64,000 nt of DNA, taken from Pseudobacter sp. GTDB taxonomy: Bacteria; Bacteroidota; Bacteroidia; Chitinophagales; Chitinophagaceae. Position 1 is the stretch's first letter, and each line of letters begins with the position of its first letter. The stretch covers positions 558,001 to 622,000 of the forward strand of contig JAFIGX010000024.1 of NCBI GenBank assembly GCA_017849455.1, written 5' to 3'. Below the pieces are notes generated by a model. That model saw nothing but the letters and a program-made list of their open reading frames with translations. It had not been told where the DNA came from and did not search any database. Both the position numbers and the translations under genes were made by a program. This document shows, one piece after another, positions 62,624-64,000 of this stretch.

Positions 62624-64000
62624 TAGATATCCAATTCAATATGAACAGAAGTTCCTTTATCAGGTTGTGAATCTACATCCAGTTTGCCTTTCAAAAAATC
62701 TATACGATGTTGAATATTTCTCCATCCCATACCTTCTGTTCTTTTTACAATAGCGGTATCAAATCCTTTTCCGTCATCCTCAACCGTTACTGAAAGCCGG
62801 TTGTCCGTCTTAGTCAGTTGCACTATAGCTGTTCCGGCAGCCGCGTGTTTCAGTGTATTATTAATCAATTCCTGCACAATGCGATATACGGTTACCGCTG
62901 TAGTCTGTTCAAGTTGCACATCGTCGAATCCAATTGACTGGTAGCTGACGCTCAACGCACCGCTTTTATTAATGTCATTACAGAAATCTTTTAGCGCTGT
63001 ATCCAATCCGAATATCACCAGCGACTCCGGCATCATGTTGTGGGCCACCCTGCGCATTTCTTTTATGGAGCTGTCGAGCATGTCCATGGTGCGCTCAAAG
63101 GCCAGATGATTTTCAGGTGTCATCATCATATTTTCTTTCATAGTATTAAAAGAGTATTTAATTCCGGAGAGCATGCCGCCCAATCCGTCGTGAAGGTCTT
63201 TTGCCAGTCTGGAGCGCTCCCGCTCTTCACCTTTTAGTACGGCTTCGGTAGCGGTTAATTGTTTTTCAGTTTCCAGTTCTGCAATGCGTTGCTGCTGGAG
63301 TTTTTGTTTTTGTTTGTAGTTCCGGTATGAAAGTGAGGAGATGACCAGTATGATTATTGCAGTGCCAATTAAACTATAATTTAGTGTATTTTTTTGCCGG
63401 ATGGAAAGTTGCTGTAACTCCCTTTCTGTTTTCAAGTTTTTAATTTCGTTTTCTTTACTTGCAATCTGATACCGCATTTCAAGAGAAGCAATCCGTTTAT
63501 TATTTTCTTCGGAAAGAATACTGTCATTCAGTGCTATTGATTTTTTAAGATAGCTGTTTGAATTCCTGTAATCACCTTTTTTTTCATACCATACAGCAAA
63601 ACCGTCATACGCTTCCTTTCTTCGCATTTTTAAACCAGCCTTTTCAGCAAGTAAAAGAGTGGAGTCAAGATATATTTTGGATTCTGAAAGATTATTGAGG
63701 GCATTGAAACAATCGAATAGGAGGCTCATTACACCTGTTACCTGGTGTGCATCATTATCTATTTTTGCAAGCTGAAGAGACTTCTTTAAATGTGTAATGG
63801 CACTCGTAAATTCTTTTTTCCGCCGGGCCAGGTCTCCTTTCATGTAAAAAAAATATTGCGAATACGCTGTGTTTTGCAGTTCCAAAACAATCGGTTCTGC
63901 CTTATTAAGCACCTCCTGTACTTTGGAAAATTCTCCTTTATTGAGCAGTTCATTCGCATAGTTCATAAGGGTCCTGCATTTCAAATCATCATTAGACGAT
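62623..64000 (-). CDS. TPR-containing sensor histidine kinase (HisKA_3, partial)
   Basis: At least 459 residues; the frame is open to the right edge, so the N-terminus is missing. The visible part has TPR repeats (residues 1-180 of the visible part, such as EFTSAITHLKKSLQLAKID), a coiled coil, a single membrane helix (YSLIGTAIIILVISSLSY), a second coiled coil, a HisKA_3 helix with RSRLAKDLHDGLGGMLSGIK and an ATPase domain (ELINNTLKHA, VEDDGKGFD). This layout with periplasmic TPRs is common in Bacteroidota. It pairs with the overlapping response regulator gene. Confidence 0.93.
   Translation of the reverse strand, partial: SSNDDLKCRTLMNYANELLNKGEFSKVQEVLNKAEPIVLELQNTAYSQYFFYMKGDLARRKKEFTSAITHLKKSLQLAKIDNDAHQVTGVMSLLFDCFNALNNLSESKIYLDSTLLLAEKAGLKMRRKEAYDGFAVWYEKKGDYRNSNSYLKKSIALNDSILSEENNKRIASLEMRYQIASKENEIKNLKTERELQQLSIRQKNTLNYSLIGTAIIILVISSLSYRNYKQKQKLQQQRIAELETEKQLTATEAVLKGEERERSRLAKDLHDGLGGMLSGIKYSFNTMKENMMMTPENHLAFERTMDMLDSSIKEMRRVAHNMMPESLVIFGLDTALKDFCNDINKSGALSVSYQSIGFDDVQLEQTTAVTVYRIVQELINNTLKHAAAGTAIVQLTKTDNRLSVTVEDDGKGFDTAIVKRTEGMGWRNIQHRIDFLKGKLDVDSQPDKGTSVHIELDI

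Noticed and set aside
1..64000. CRISPR arrays, insertion sequences, prophage
   Set aside because: No spaced direct repeats, transposase, integrase or phage structural genes were seen; the short-word repeats are inverted and internally degenerate.

Overview
The window is a stretch of Bacteroidota chromosome of roughly even base composition, most likely from the family Chitinophagaceae. The evidence is a SusC/SusD pair, TonB-dependent transport, a type IX secretion sorting domain, Bacteroidota-type lipoproteins and two-component proteins, a DUF2723 protein, weak or absent Shine-Dalgarno sequences, and a tRNA promoter matching TTG-N19-TAnnTTTG. I see no rRNA, CRISPR array, insertion sequence or prophage. 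The one RNA gene is tRNA-Lys(UUU).

Layout. 1-4 kb: the end of a (2Fe-2S) oxidoreductase subunit, then a sensor kinase whose membrane domain resembles the plant ethylene receptor ETR1, its single-domain response regulator, and a convergent REC-PAS kinase. 4.4-15 kb: housekeeping genes (tag, DUF218, mtaB, plsC, priA, murB) and a MoxR/VWA pair. 15-21 kb: a 1129-residue DUF2723 membrane protein, a SAM hydroxide adenosyltransferase, an SDR and a small membrane protein. 21-26 kb: a class I terpene synthase, a hybrid kinase and a geranylgeranyl-reductase-like flavoprotein, possibly an isoprenoid locus. 26.5-34 kb: GH28 and GH106 enzymes for pectin or rhamnogalacturonan and a TonB-dependent receptor. 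34.6-41.4 kb: a TetR-controlled RND efflux operon. 41.5-44.5 kb: a MATE exporter, a YceI lipoprotein and a protein that is little more than a signal peptide plus T9SS sorting domain. 44.6-59 kb: a self-contained mannose-glycan utilisation locus. 59-64 kb: an FUSC membrane protein, tRNA-Lys and a NarL-type two-component pair.

The mannose locus reads as a pathway. A GntR/UTRA regulator responds to a sugar signal. SusC/SusD and lipoproteins capture glycan at the surface, and a GH92 mannosidase trims it. A sugar-porter MFS imports the monosaccharide, a ROK kinase phosphorylates it, and a phosphomannose-isomerase-like protein passes it to glycolysis. A shared 12-bp operator core lies just before gntR and before susC. 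Similarly, a CCTAACA-N-TGTTAGC site lies before tetR and before the efflux operon.

The most unusual non-coding feature is a set of intergenic inverted repeats at about 2.5, 7.2, 18.7, 19.6, 39.3, 43 and 50.1 kb, plus one solo arm at 11.1 kb. Each arm is built from a short, degenerate, quasi-tandem word that differs between loci, yet the two arms within a locus match closely (45/45, 34/34 and 31/32 in the best cases). The 5' arm is always G-rich and C-poor. They begin or end at or near stop codons, and several lie inside apparent operons, so they are not simply terminators.
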